Assembly (NCBI RefSeq): GCF_001188955.3
Contig: NZ_JPRF03000034.1
Span: 21,504 to 85,503 of the forward strand
Direction: 5' to 3'
Source of the DNA: Kitasatospora aureofaciens
GTDB taxonomy: Bacteria; Actinomycetota; Actinomycetes; Streptomycetales; Streptomycetaceae
Length of the DNA: 64,000 bases
Of the stretch, positions 16,702 through 25,809 are shown one piece after another (position 1 is the stretch's first letter; every line of letters starts with the position of its first letter). Both the position numbers and the translations under genes were made by a program. The notes under the pieces were generated by a model that saw nothing but the letters and a program-made list of their open reading frames with translations, was not told the DNA's origin and ran no database searches.

Positions 16702-18603
16702 TCAGCCGTCCGCCATGCGGAAGTCGTACTGCGGGGGCACCGCGGTGCCGGGGTGGACGGCGAGCCAGAGGGTGTCCAGGGAGAGCTCGCCCTCGCGCAT
16801 GGTGTCGACCTGGATGCCCTCGGCGAGCAGTCGCCGGACCCGGTCGTCGTCGCCGCAGGCGTGCGCCGCCTCCGCCTCGGCCAGCCTGATCCGCCCGTGA
16901 GCCCGGTCGGCCGGGGACAGCTCCCCGATCAGCGCGAGCGCCTCGGCGGGACGCTCGGCGCGCCGCAGCGAATCCAGCGTCTCGATCGTCAACTCCCTGA
17001 GCTCCGGGCGGAGTCGGTGGGCGGAGCGCATCAGGTCGGCGGCCTCCTGCGGGTCCGGGTCGAGGAAGGCGAGCGATCGCAGCGCCCAGGGCGAGGCCTG
17101 CGCGGCGACGGAGCGTTCGAAGGCCTCGCGGGCGGCCGCCCGCTGCCCGGCGGCCAGGCGCAGCAGGCCGAGCTGGTACAGGGCGTGCCAGTCGGCGGCG
17201 TTCCCTTCCAGCAGCAGCCGCCAGTGTGCCCCGGTGACCGGTTCGGCGGGTGGGTCGCACACCGGGAGGGTGCCGGTCTTCAGGAGTTGCAGCCACGGTT
17301 CCTGGGCGGCGGCGGGGTCGCCGAACGGCAGGGCGCGGGAGGCGGGCAGGGCGCCGGCCTCGATCTCCAGCGCGGCCCAGCCGCCGCCCTCGGCCAGCAC
17401 CTCCTCGGGCTCGGCGAACCCGTCGGCGAGCGCGTCGGCCTGCTCCAGCGCCGACGGCGGGACCAGCCGGTCCAGCGCCGCCCCTGCGGCCGACCGGGCG
17501 TCGTCCCAACTCCCGTGCACGGCCTCGGGGTCGGCTTGCAGCAGCCCGTACGCCTCGGTCCAGGACCAGGTGGCGCCGGCGGGCATCGGCAGGTGCTCCA
17601 GCTGGGTGCGGGCCAGGCCCGCCTGGATCTCCAGGTAGGCGGCGTCGGGGCCGGAGAGCCACTCCTGCCAGTGCTTGCCGCCGGTGCCGGTGCCCCAGCA
17701 GAAGAGTTTGCGTCCGCGCAGCCGTGCGGTGGAGGTCTGGACGAGTCCGGTGCCGGCTCCGTCCAGGGCGGCGATCCAGGGGCGTTCGCCGGCCGGGAGG
17801 TCGAGGAAGTAGTCGGCGGCGCGCGGTGTCCGGCCGGGGTAGCTGCGGTCCGCGCCGTCGACCTGCGGGAAGGGGACGCGGCGCAGGTCGCTGACGTAGT
17901 CGCAGTGGAAGGCGTGGTCGGCCGGGCCGAGGACACGGACCTCCTCGTGTTCGGGCACGGCGATGTTGGACCACCAGTAGACCGGGGTCTCGGTCGGCGC
18001 GGGATTGTGCACCGCGATGTGGACGTACAGTACCGGGGAGCCCGCGGGCAGCCAGGCGTCCATCCGCAGGACCAGCCGCCGCAGCCGCTCGAAGGCGTAC
18101 ATCCGCAGCACCGGGGTGCCGTCCGGCGCGGTCAGCCGGGCGGCGTGCAGCGGCTCGCAGGTCAGCGGCCAGTGCCCAGTGGTGCCGAGGTTCCACTCCA
18201 CGCCGCCGGCCACCCAGGCGTCGCGCAGGGCGAGATTCGCGGGCTGCAGGATCCGGTTTCGGTGCAGCAGCTCCCGCCCGGTGGGGCGGTGGACGAGGGA
18301 CCACAGCCGCCCGCCGAGGGAGGGCAGGAAGGTCGCGGTGAGGGTCTCGTTCTCCAGTACCGCGCAAGGGAGTTCGCGTTCGGTGCGGACGCGGCCGTAG
18401 TCGCCCTGCCGGGTGTACGGCAGCAGGGTGCCGGGCACCCCGTAGGCCAGGTTGCGGCGCATCTCGTCGTCGACGCCGGCGCCCGCGCCGGCTTGCCGGG
18501 GGAGGCCGTGCAGGATCGGCAGGGTGCCCCCGACCGGGTCGGGGGTGCCGTCGATTCGGAGCGGGCCGGTGCGAAGAGTCGAGGTCACGCGGGAAGACGT
18601 CAC
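16702..18603 (-). CDS. DUF5107-type protein with mutarotase-like N-terminus and TPR-like C-terminus
   Basis: 633 aa. The N-terminal 370 residues look like the DUF5107 galactose-mutarotase-like beta-sandwich (FLPSLGGRLWSLVHRPTGRE, then GGVEWNLGTTGHWPLT and WWSNIAVPEHEEVRV). The C-terminal part is helical with TPR-like repeats (LLLEGNAADWHALYQLGLLRLAAG). Such proteins often sit beside ABC sugar importers in actinobacteria; their biochemical role is not known to me. No signal peptide is seen. The GTG start overlaps the permease stop (GTGA), so it is the last gene of the ABC operon. Confidence 0.75.
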   Translation of the reverse strand: MTSSRVTSTLRTGPLRIDGTPDPVGGTLPILHGLPRQAGAGAGVDDEMRRNLAYGVPGTLLPYTRQGDYGRVRTERELPCAVLENETLTATFLPSLGGRLWSLVHRPTGRELLHRNRILQPANLALRDAWVAGGVEWNLGTTGHWPLTCEPLHAARLTAPDGTPVLRMYAFERLRRLVLRMDAWLPAGSPVLYVHIAVHNPAPTETPVYWWSNIAVPEHEEVRVLGPADHAFHCDYVSDLRRVPFPQVDGADRSYPGRTPRAADYFLDLPAGERPWIAALDGAGTGLVQTSTARLRGRKLFCWGTGTGGKHWQEWLSGPDAAYLEIQAGLARTQLEHLPMPAGATWSWTEAYGLLQADPEAVHGSWDDARSAAGAALDRLVPPSALEQADALADGFAEPEEVLAEGGGWAALEIEAGALPASRALPFGDPAAAQEPWLQLLKTGTLPVCDPPAEPVTGAHWRLLLEGNAADWHALYQLGLLRLAAGQRAAAREAFERSVAAQASPWALRSLAFLDPDPQEAADLMRSAHRLRPELRELTIETLDSLRRAERPAEALALIGELSPADRAHGRIRLAEAEAAHACGDDDRVRRLLAEGIQVDTMREGELSLDTLWLAVHPGTAVPPQYDFRMADG

Positions 18604-19445
18604 TTTCCGATCCCAACCGTCATGCCCTGGATGATCCGCGAGCCCATCCAGGAGAAGAGCGCGATCATCGGGGCGAGGATGATGCAGACCCCGGCGAACA
18701 TCGTGCCGAAGTCCAGTCCGTTGAACTGCTGTGCCGCGACGAACGAGGAGAGCGCCACCGGGAGGGTGATCGTTCCCTGGCTGTTCGTCAGGACGAGGGC
18801 GAACAGGGTCTCGTTCCAGGCGGTGATGAACTGCAGGAGGAAGGCGGTGACCAGCCCGCCCCGGGCGACCGGGAGCACCACCTGGACGAAGGTGCGCACC
18901 GGGCCGGCGCCATCCAGGACGGCGGCCTCCTCCAGCACACCGGGGATGCCGCTGAAGAAGCCGGTCAGCAGGAAGACCGTGAAGGGCATGGCCAGGCCGA
19001 CGTAGACCAGCCCGAGGCCGAGGTCGCTGTCCGTCAGGCTCACCCGGGACAGGCCGACGAACAGCGGCACCACCAGGACCTGGCCGGGCACGCCGAGGCC
19101 CATGGCGAAGGTCATCGTCAACGCCGAGGAGGTCCGCGAGCGGCGCCGGGCGAGGGCGTACGCGCAGGGCGCCGCGAGGACGACGGCCGCCACCGAGGAG
19201 AGGCCGGCGGTGAGCAGGCTGTTCAGGGCCGCCCGCGCGAAGCCGCCCTCGTCGAGCGCGGTGGTGTAGTTGTCGGTCTGCGGGCTGGTCGGCAGGCCGA
19301 AGGCGTGGTGCAGGATGTCGGGGCCGCTGCGCAGCGAGGTCAGGAGGATCCACAGGACCAGCAGCAGGTCCGCGGCGACGACGAGCCAGACGGCGCCCGT
19401 GCCGATCCTGCTCGCGAGTCCGGCGGCCGGGTTTCTGCGTCGCAC
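18600..19445 (-). CDS. Sugar ABC transporter permease, MalG-type
   Basis: 281 aa, six predicted spans, EAA loop LEEAAVLDGAGPVRTFVQVVLP and TAWNETLFALVLTNS. The GTG at 19445 was chosen because GAAAGG lies about 9 nt upstream; open frame continues further upstream but overlaps the partner gene. It pairs with the permease at 19493..20458, 47 bp away. The imported substrate is probably a fucosylated or otherwise host- or plant-derived oligosaccharide, judged from the linked GH95 gene. Confidence 0.85.
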   Translation of the reverse strand: MRRRNPAAGLASRIGTGAVWLVVAADLLLVLWILLTSLRSGPDILHHAFGLPTSPQTDNYTTALDEGGFARAALNSLLTAGLSSVAAVVLAAPCAYALARRRSRTSSALTMTFAMGLGVPGQVLVVPLFVGLSRVSLTDSDLGLGLVYVGLAMPFTVFLLTGFFSGIPGVLEEAAVLDGAGPVRTFVQVVLPVARGGLVTAFLLQFITAWNETLFALVLTNSQGTITLPVALSSFVAAQQFNGLDFGTMFAGVCIILAPMIALFSWMGSRIIQGMTVGIGK

Positions 19446-19492
19446 GGGTGGTGACCTTTCCGGTTGCGGTGTGGGGGCCGGGGCGCGGCGGG

Positions 19493-20458
19493 TCAGTACT
19501 CGACCGGCTCGCGGCGCAGCAGGCGGCGCAGCACGACGGTGATCAGGGTGACCATGACCAGGCTGGCCATCGCGGCGGCGGTGGCCGTGCCCAGCCGGGG
19601 GACGGTGCCCTGCGGGAACGCCTCGGTGTACACGTACACGGCGGTGTTCCAACTGCTCACCGGCGGATAGGCGTTGGTACTGCCGCCGTAGAGCAGGATC
19701 AGCTCGAAGATCTTCACCGAGCTGACCGTCCAGAGCACCGCGCAGACCGCGATGACGTCCCAGGCGCACGGCAGGGTGATGTGGCGGAAGCGCTGGAAGG
19801 GGCCGGCACCGTCCAGTTCGGCCGCCTCGTAGAGGTAGTCGGGGATCTGGTCGACGGCCGCCATGATGATCGAGGTGTAGTAGCCGGTCGCCGTCCAGAC
19901 CAGGGTGCCCAGGACCATCGGGAGCAGGTTGTCCGTCGACAGCCACTTGGGCGGCGTGGTCACCCCGAACAGCTTCAGCGCCTGGTTCACCGGGCCGGTG
20001 GGCGAGAACAGGAACCCGGCGGCGATGCCGAAGACCATGCCGTTGACGAGCGAGGGGAAGAACAGCACCGACCGGGCGAACAGCCTGGCCCGCATCTCGC
20101 GCAGCACCAGGGTCAGCGCGAAGCTGAGCACGAAGGTGATCGTGCCTCCGATGACCATCAGTTCGAGCGTGTTGACCAGGGAGGTGCGGAACCTCGGGTC
20201 GCGGAACAGCAGGATGTAGTTCTGCGGGCCGCGCCAGTCCATCGCGCCCATGCCGTCCCACTTGTACAGGCTGGTCCACAGGGCGTAGCCGACGGGTGCG
20301 ATGAACAGCACGGCGTACACGGTCAGCGCGGGCGCGGTGAACGGCCAGAACATCCGGCGGCGTTGGCGCTCCAGCGGGCCGACGCCGGCCCGGGAGGCGG
20401 GCGCGGACCGGCCCCGGGGGGCGCCCGTCCGGAGCGGATCGTCGATCGTCGTCGCCAC
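19493..20458 (-). CDS. Sugar ABC transporter permease, MalF-type
   Basis: 321 aa with a cytoplasmic N-terminal tail and six predicted spans (first at FTAPALTVYAVLFIAPVGYA). The EAA loop is YEAAELDGAGPFQRFRHITLP. The GTG start follows the binding-protein stop by 2 bp, so the genes are translationally coupled. No ATPase is encoded in the operon; a common MsiK-like ATPase is assumed. Confidence 0.86.
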   Translation of the reverse strand: MATTIDDPLRTGAPRGRSAPASRAGVGPLERQRRRMFWPFTAPALTVYAVLFIAPVGYALWTSLYKWDGMGAMDWRGPQNYILLFRDPRFRTSLVNTLELMVIGGTITFVLSFALTLVLREMRARLFARSVLFFPSLVNGMVFGIAAGFLFSPTGPVNQALKLFGVTTPPKWLSTDNLLPMVLGTLVWTATGYYTSIIMAAVDQIPDYLYEAAELDGAGPFQRFRHITLPCAWDVIAVCAVLWTVSSVKIFELILLYGGSTNAYPPVSSWNTAVYVYTEAFPQGTVPRLGTATAAAMASLVMVTLITVVLRRLLRREPVEY

Positions 20459-20460
20459 CG

Positions 20461-21756
20461 TCAGCCCTGGGTCTGCCAGTAGGAGACCTGGTCGGCCTTG
20501 CACTTGGCGACGAACTGGGCGGCCGTCGTCTTGCCGTGCCACAGGTCCAGGTAGTTCTCGTTCAGGACCTTGGGCAGCCAGCTGCCGGACACCCCGTCGA
20601 AGCCGAGGCGGACGGCCGGGGCGTCGAGGGCCTTCTGGACGTCGGCCAGTTCGGCCGGCGCGGGGATGTCGGCCCGCGGCGTGAGGTTGAGCGCGGTGGT
20701 GGAGATCCCGGCCAGGTGCTTCTTCTGCAGGAAGAAGGCGATGAACTTCTGCGCGGCGGCGGCGTTCTTGGCGCGCTTGGGGCTCGCGAAACCGATCAGG
20801 TTGGCGTCCGGGGTCTTCGCGGTGGGCGGCAGCATCGACGCCATCTTCCAGCCGGCCGGGACCTGCTTGGCGACCTCGGCGGTGACGTAGTTGCCGTCCA
20901 TGTAGAAGGCGGCCTTGCCACTCGCCCAGTTGGTCTCCTGGGTCGGGTACTTGGTGGCGTCGTAGCCCTCGATCAGGTGGCCGCCCTTGACCAGTTGCTC
21001 CACCTGCTGCGCCGCGGTGAGGACGGCCGGGGCGTCCCAGGTCGCGCCGGACTTGTCGGCGGCGAGCTGCGAGACGTTCACGCCGGCCCCGTTGAGCAGG
21101 TAGTCGAAGTACAGCGCGTTGCTCCAGGGGTCCTCGCCCTCGGAGGCGATGCACGCCTTCCCGGCCGCCTTCAGGGCGTCGCAGACCTTGAGGAGACCGG
21201 CCCAGTCGGTGGGCGGGCTCGGCATCGCGGCGGCGATCGCGGGGTCGGCCGCGTTGTAGAACATGGCGTTGGTGACGATCTCGTACGGGATCACGTAGTG
21301 GTTGGAGCCGGACGGGTCCTTAGGCAGCATGTCGAAGTACTTGGCCGGGAGGACCTGGGAGACCGGGAAGTCCTCCCCCGGCACCTGCAGCTGGAGCACC
21401 GGCGAGAGGTCCAGCGCCTGATCGGCCGCGGCGGTGGTGCCGTAGACCTTGTCGTCGGACTCGTCCCACAGGTCCGGTGCCTGGTTCGCCGCGATCGCCG
21501 GGCCGATCTTCTTGGCGATGTCCCGGCCGGCCCAGGTGATGTTCACCTTGGCGCCGGTGGCGGCGGTGAAGTCGTCGATCGCGGCCTTCAGGACCTTGGC
21601 CTGCGGCTCGTCGGCGCGCCACATCGACCAGTAGGTGAAGCCGCCCGAGGCCTTCGCGCCGTCCCCGGAGCCCCCGCAGGCGCTCGCGCCGAGCGCGAGT
21701 GCGGCGGCGGTGGCCGCGCCGACGACGCGACGTGCGGACATGGTCGTTCTACCCAT
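20461..21756 (-). CDS. Sugar ABC transporter substrate-binding lipoprotein
   Basis: 431 aa with a lipoprotein signal peptide ending ASAC and a Gly/Ser linker, followed by the family 1 solute-binding fold (FTYWSMWRADEPQAKVLKAA, AANQAPDLWDESDD, IPYEIVTNAMFYN, WASGKAAFYMDGNYV). GAGAGG lies 8 nt before the ATG at 21756; an alternative ATG is five codons in. It is first in an operon with two permeases and the DUF5107 protein, transcribed away from a LacI gene, with a shared operator about 100 bp upstream. Confidence 0.87.
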   Translation of the reverse strand: MGRTTMSARRVVGAATAAALALGASACGGSGDGAKASGGFTYWSMWRADEPQAKVLKAAIDDFTAATGAKVNITWAGRDIAKKIGPAIAANQAPDLWDESDDKVYGTTAAADQALDLSPVLQLQVPGEDFPVSQVLPAKYFDMLPKDPSGSNHYVIPYEIVTNAMFYNAADPAIAAAMPSPPTDWAGLLKVCDALKAAGKACIASEGEDPWSNALYFDYLLNGAGVNVSQLAADKSGATWDAPAVLTAAQQVEQLVKGGHLIEGYDATKYPTQETNWASGKAAFYMDGNYVTAEVAKQVPAGWKMASMLPPTAKTPDANLIGFASPKRAKNAAAAQKFIAFFLQKKHLAGISTTALNLTPRADIPAPAELADVQKALDAPAVRLGFDGVSGSWLPKVLNENYLDLWHGKTTAAQFVAKCKADQVSYWQTQG

Positions 21757-21858
21757 GGGTGGTTCCTCTCGGAGGCGCGAGATTCCGTGCGGACGGGTCG
21801 TCAGCCGGGGCCCGAAGGGCGGGGGGAGGCGCTGGATGGCTGGGACGATACGGGCGGG

Positions 21859-21870
21859 TTGACCGGTAAA
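21859..21870. promoter_or_regulatory. LacI-type operator, binding-protein side
   Basis: TTGACCGGTAAA is a near-palindrome centred on CCGG (the reverse complement is TTTACCGGTCAA), typical of LacI-family sites with a central CG. The identical 12-mer recurs at 22015..22026, 156 bp away. One copy lies on each side of the divergent promoters, so looping by a tetrameric or dimeric LacI protein is possible. Confidence 0.7.
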
Positions 21871-21971
21871 TCAAGAGCCCTTGCGAAATCCCGGTTCCTC
21901 GTGCGGCATGCGGTCCCTGATCGCGCGACGTTTCCTCAAGTCACGAAACGGACATGGCATTTGACTTGGGC

Positions 21972-22000
21972 TTGACGCCCCCTCACCGGTGTCCTACGTT
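21972..22000 (+). promoter_or_regulatory. Promoter of the LacI-family regulator
   Basis: TTGACG (21972..21977) and TACGTT (21995..22000) are separated by 17 bp, a good vegetative-type promoter for a streptomycete. The operator copy at 22015..22026 lies just after the predicted start site, so autoregulation is expected. Confidence 0.6.
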
Positions 22001-22014
22001 TCACCGGAAGCAAC

Positions 22015-22026
22015 TTGACCGGTAAA
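22015..22026. promoter_or_regulatory. LacI-type operator, regulator side
   Basis: A second exact copy of TTGACCGGTAAA, 17 bp before the lacI-type start codon and overlapping its predicted leader. Having the same 12-mer twice in a 286-bp intergenic region makes chance unlikely. The local LacI protein is the natural binder, though this is inferred. Confidence 0.7.
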
Positions 22027-22042
22027 CTCGAAGGATCCAGTC

Positions 22043-23062
22043 ATGGTGACGATGCAGGACGTGGCCGAGCGCGCCGGGGTCACGAAGCAGACCGTCTCCA
22101 ACGTCATCCGGGGGCGGGGGGCCGTGAGCCTGCCGACCGCCGCCCGGGTGCGCGCCGCGATCGAGGAACTGGGGTACACCCCCAACCTGGTCGCGCGCTC
22201 CCTCGCCACCGGCGCCACCAGGACGGTGGGCCTGTTCGTCCCCACCGTGACTGGCTCCTTCTACGCCGACATCGTCGAGGAGGTCGAGGACGTCCTCGAC
22301 GCGAACGGCTACCACCTGCTGCTCTGCACCACCCGGCTCGACGGCGAGCGCGCCAAGCGGCACCTGGCCGGGCTGACCAGCCGTTCGGTGGACGCGCTGC
22401 TGATCGCCGGGGACCGGGACCTGATCGACCATCTGCCACTGCTGGCGGAGGCCGCCTTCCCGGTGGCCCTGTGCGCCTGGGAGACCGACGCCCCCGACCG
22501 CTTCCCGGTCGTGACCATCGACTACGAGCGGGCGGGCTTCCTGGCCGGGCGCCACCTGCGCGAGCTCGGGCACGAACGCGTCGCCGTACTCGCCAGCCCC
22601 GACCACGCCCCCCGGGTGGCGGGCTTCCGGCGCGCCTTCACCGCCGACGGCCTCACCGTCCCCGACGGCGCCGTCCACCTGGCATCCGAGCCCACCCCCG
22701 CGGGCGGCTTCGCGGCGGCGACGGCGGCGCTGACGGCCGATCCGAGGACCACCGCGCTCTTCGCCACGCACGACGTCCTCGCCCTGGGCGCCCTGGAGGC
22801 CGCCCGGGCCGCCGGCCGCTCCGTCCCGCACGACCTGTCGATCGTCGGACACGACGACAACCCCGAGGTGGGCGTGGCCCGGCCGGCCCTCACCAGCGTC
22901 GCCATCCCCAAGCGGGAGATGGCCCGCGAGGCGGTCGAGCTGCTGCTGCGCGCCCTCACCAAGTCGGGGGTCCCGACCAACTCGATGCACCTGCTGCGCC
23001 CCGAGCTGGTCGTCCGGGACAGCACTGCGCCGGTCGGCTGCGCGCCGGCCGATGGGCCGTGA
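22043..23062 (+). CDS. LacI-family transcriptional regulator
   Basis: 339 aa. N-terminal HTH (MQDVAERAGVTKQTVSNVIRGRG) with hinge helix (PNLVARSLATGAT), then a periplasmic-binding-protein-like effector domain (TVGLFVPTVTGSFYADIVEEVEDVL, VAVLASPDHAPRVAGFRRAF, SIVGHDDNPEVGVARPALTSV). It likely represses the divergent ABC operon and the GH95 gene that follows 42 bp downstream, releasing them on binding the imported sugar. The start sits right at the HTH, with AAGGATCC upstream. Confidence 0.9.
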   Translation: MVTMQDVAERAGVTKQTVSNVIRGRGAVSLPTAARVRAAIEELGYTPNLVARSLATGATRTVGLFVPTVTGSFYADIVEEVEDVLDANGYHLLLCTTRLDGERAKRHLAGLTSRSVDALLIAGDRDLIDHLPLLAEAAFPVALCAWETDAPDRFPVVTIDYERAGFLAGRHLRELGHERVAVLASPDHAPRVAGFRRAFTADGLTVPDGAVHLASEPTPAGGFAAATAALTADPRTTALFATHDVLALGALEAARAAGRSVPHDLSIVGHDDNPEVGVARPALTSVAIPKREMAREAVELLLRALTKSGVPTNSMHLLRPELVVRDSTAPVGCAPADGP

Positions 23063-23104
23063 CAGCCGGGCACGCTCCTCCCACTCCCCGAAAGGGCGAT
23101 CCAC

Positions 23105-25504
23105 GTGTCGACGGACTCAGTCTCCGGCTACGACCGCCTCCGCTACCGCGGGCCGGCCACCTCCTTCCTGGAGGCCCTGCCACTGGGCAACGGGCGCCTC
23201 GGCGCGCTGTTCCACGGCGGCACCGACCGGTCCGGTGCGGCGGAAACCATCCACCTCAACGCCGACACCCTGTGGTCCGGCGGCCCCGGCCCGCGCGACC
23301 GGAGCGGCGCGGCGGACCACCTCACGACGCTGCGCACCGCGGTCCTGAGCGATCGCGACTACGCCCGCGCGGAAGCGGTCGCCACCCGCATGCAGGGACC
23401 GTACTCGCAGGCCTACCAGCCGCTCGCCACGCTCCATCTGGAGCTCGGCGACGGGACGGTGGACGACTACCTGCGCACACTGGACCTCGACGAGGCGGTC
23501 CACCGGGTCTCGTACCGGACCGGCGACGCGGAGACACTGCGCGAGTCCTTCGTCTCCGCGCCGGCCGACGTCCTCGCCACCAGGATCACGTCCTCCGTAC
23601 CCGGGCGGATCCACCTCACCGCCCGGTTCAGCACACCGCATCCCGACCCCCGCCACGACGGCGCGGACGCGGACGGACTGGTCGTCTCCGGCCGGGCCCC
23701 CGCCCACGTGGCGTTCGGCGAGGAGGACCCGGTGCGCTACCGGTCCGGCGAAGGCATGGGCTTCGCGGCCGGCCTGCGGGTGATCGCCACCGGCGGCCTC
23801 GTCGAACGGGACCAGGACGCGGTTCGGGTGACCGGCGCCGACGAAGTGCTGCTCCTGGTAGCCGTCGAGACCGGGTACCGCGGGCCGGCCGAGGTTCCCG
23901 CCGGCCCCGACGACGGGCCGGTCGAGCGCCTCGGGAAGCGCCTGGACCTGGCCCGCACCCAGCCCTACGAGCAGCTGCTCGCCGATCACCTCGCCGACCA
24001 TCGGCGGCTCTTCCGCACCACGGCGCTACGGCTCGGCGACGGCCCACCGAGCGGGCTGCCCACCGACGAACGGCTCGCCGCCGTACGGGCCGGTCACCCC
24101 GACCCAGGCCTGGCCGCCCTCCAATTCGCCTACGGCCGCTACCTCCTGATCGCCTCCTCACGCCCCGGAACCCAGCCGGCCACCCTGCAGGGGATCTGGA
24201 ACACCGAGACCGCACCGCCGTGGAACTCGAACTGGACCACCAACATCAACCTGCAGATGAACTACTGGCACGCCGAGACCACCGGGCTCTCGCAGTGCCA
24301 CGAACCGCTCTTCGACCTGATCGCCGACCTGGCCCGGACCGGCGCCCGGACCGCCGCCGCCTACTACGGCGCCGGCGGCTGGACCGTCCACCACAACGTC
24401 GACCTGTGGCGCTGCGCCAACCCCGTCTCAGGCTCGCCCTCCTGGGCGAACTGGCCGATGGCCGGCGCCTGGCTGTGCGCGCACCTGTGGGAACACCACC
24501 TCTTCACCGGGGACCGCGAGTTCCTGGCCGAACGCGCGTACCCGTTGATGCGCGGCGCCGCGCGCTTCCTGCTGGACTTCCTCACCGAGGACCGGGACGG
24601 ACGACTGGTCACCTGCCCGTCCACCTCCCCCGAGCACCACTTTCGGCTGCCCGACGGCACTCTCGCCGCCGTCTCCGCCGCGGCCACCATGGACCACTGG
24701 CTGACCGCCGAGCTGTTCGCCGCCACCGCCCGCGCCGCCCGTCTCCTCGGGGTGGACGCAGGCCTGGCCGAGGAGTTGGACGCGGCCCGCGACCGGCTGC
24801 GTCCCCCGCCGACGGGCGAGGACGGGCGCCTGCTCGAATGGTGGGAGGACCTCCCCGAGGAGGACCCCGGCCACCGCCACCTGTCCCACCTCTACGGCCT
24901 CTACCCCGGCAGCGCCATCGACCCGCTCACCGACCCGCAGGCCGCCGAGGCGGCGCGACTCGCCCTGGCCCGCCGCCTCGACCACGGCGGCGGATCCACC
25001 GGCTGGAGCCTGGCCTGGGTGACCGCACTCGCCACCCGCCTCGGCGACGCCGACCTCGCCCACCGCGGCGTGCGTGGCCTGCTGACCGACTACTCCGCCC
25101 CCAACCTCCTCGGCCTGCACCCGCCGGACCTCTTCCAGATCGACGGCAACTTCGGCGCCACCGCCGCCATCGCCGAGATGCTGCTGCAGAGCCACAACGG
25201 CGTGCTGCGCCTGCTCCCCGCCCTGCCCGAGGCCTGGCCCACCGGCCGGGTCCGGGGGCTGCGCGCACGCGGCGGGCTCACCGTCGACCTCCGCTGGGAC
25301 CAGGGCCGCCTGACCGAGGCAGCCGTGCACAGCACCCGTCCGCAGACCCTCGACCTGCTCCTCCCCGCCGGCACGCCGGAGCCCACGGTGACCGACCCGG
25401 CCGGCAGGCCCGCCGCCGCGACGCTCACCGTCACCCCCTCCGGACCACGCCTGGCCATTCGGCTCGGCCAGGAGGGAACCCACCGGATCCGCACACCCGG
25501 CTGA
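23105..25504 (+). CDS. GH95 alpha-L-fucosidase
   Basis: 799 aa, the usual GH95 length. The N-terminal beta-domain opens with LEALPLGNGRLGALFHGG and DTLWSGGPGPRD. The (alpha/alpha)6 catalytic region has GIWNTETAPPWNSNWTTNI, LQMNYWHAETTGL, CPSTSPEHHF and FQIDGNFGATAAIAEML, all hallmarks of this family. GH95 enzymes mostly remove alpha-1,2-linked fucose (some members act on L-galactose) by inversion. No signal peptide is seen, so it acts in the cytosol on imported oligosaccharides. AAAGGG precedes the GTG start. It forms an operon with the LacI gene. Confidence 0.9.
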   Translation: MSTDSVSGYDRLRYRGPATSFLEALPLGNGRLGALFHGGTDRSGAAETIHLNADTLWSGGPGPRDRSGAADHLTTLRTAVLSDRDYARAEAVATRMQGPYSQAYQPLATLHLELGDGTVDDYLRTLDLDEAVHRVSYRTGDAETLRESFVSAPADVLATRITSSVPGRIHLTARFSTPHPDPRHDGADADGLVVSGRAPAHVAFGEEDPVRYRSGEGMGFAAGLRVIATGGLVERDQDAVRVTGADEVLLLVAVETGYRGPAEVPAGPDDGPVERLGKRLDLARTQPYEQLLADHLADHRRLFRTTALRLGDGPPSGLPTDERLAAVRAGHPDPGLAALQFAYGRYLLIASSRPGTQPATLQGIWNTETAPPWNSNWTTNINLQMNYWHAETTGLSQCHEPLFDLIADLARTGARTAAAYYGAGGWTVHHNVDLWRCANPVSGSPSWANWPMAGAWLCAHLWEHHLFTGDREFLAERAYPLMRGAARFLLDFLTEDRDGRLVTCPSTSPEHHFRLPDGTLAAVSAAATMDHWLTAELFAATARAARLLGVDAGLAEELDAARDRLRPPPTGEDGRLLEWWEDLPEEDPGHRHLSHLYGLYPGSAIDPLTDPQAAEAARLALARRLDHGGGSTGWSLAWVTALATRLGDADLAHRGVRGLLTDYSAPNLLGLHPPDLFQIDGNFGATAAIAEMLLQSHNGVLRLLPALPEAWPTGRVRGLRARGGLTVDLRWDQGRLTEAAVHSTRPQTLDLLLPAGTPEPTVTDPAGRPAAATLTVTPSGPRLAIRLGQEGTHRIRTPG

Positions 25505-25809
25505 ACGGGCGCCGGGTGCCGCGTCCCCGTGCCCCGCACCCCGGCCGGACACCATCAGCGAGCGGCAACACCCGTGCGCGGCACACCCTCGGACGCTCAG
25601 CTGAGGGGCGGCGCCGGTCAGCTTGCGCCATTCGGAGGCGGTCGGGCTCCCCGGGAGCCGGGCCGCCTCCGCCCCGGTCGGCGGGGCCTGCCGACCGCGT
25701 CCCCCGCGCGGCGCCGATCCTCGCGCGTTCGGCCCACTGCGCGTGCGGGCGCGCACCAGCCGCGTCAGGCTGGCGCCAGATCTTGTTCAGCGGTCGGAAG
25801 GGAACGGCG
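25505..25809. other. Intergenic region after the fucosidase gene
   Basis: About 305 bp without a gene. It contains a weak CCGGGTGC/GCACCC hairpin right after the fucosidase stop and a strong two-part hairpin at 25633..25671. The remainder up to the ribosome-binding site GGAAGGGAA is GC-rich and featureless. Confidence 0.5.
25633..25671 (+). terminator. Long hairpin between fucosidase and cytochrome module
   Basis: CGGAGGCGG (25633..25641) pairs with CCGCCTCCG (25663..25671), and an inner GGCTCC/GGAGCC helix extends it. It is 130 bp beyond the fucosidase stop and 140 bp before the next gene, so it may terminate the first unit or act in the leader of the second. Confidence 0.55.
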
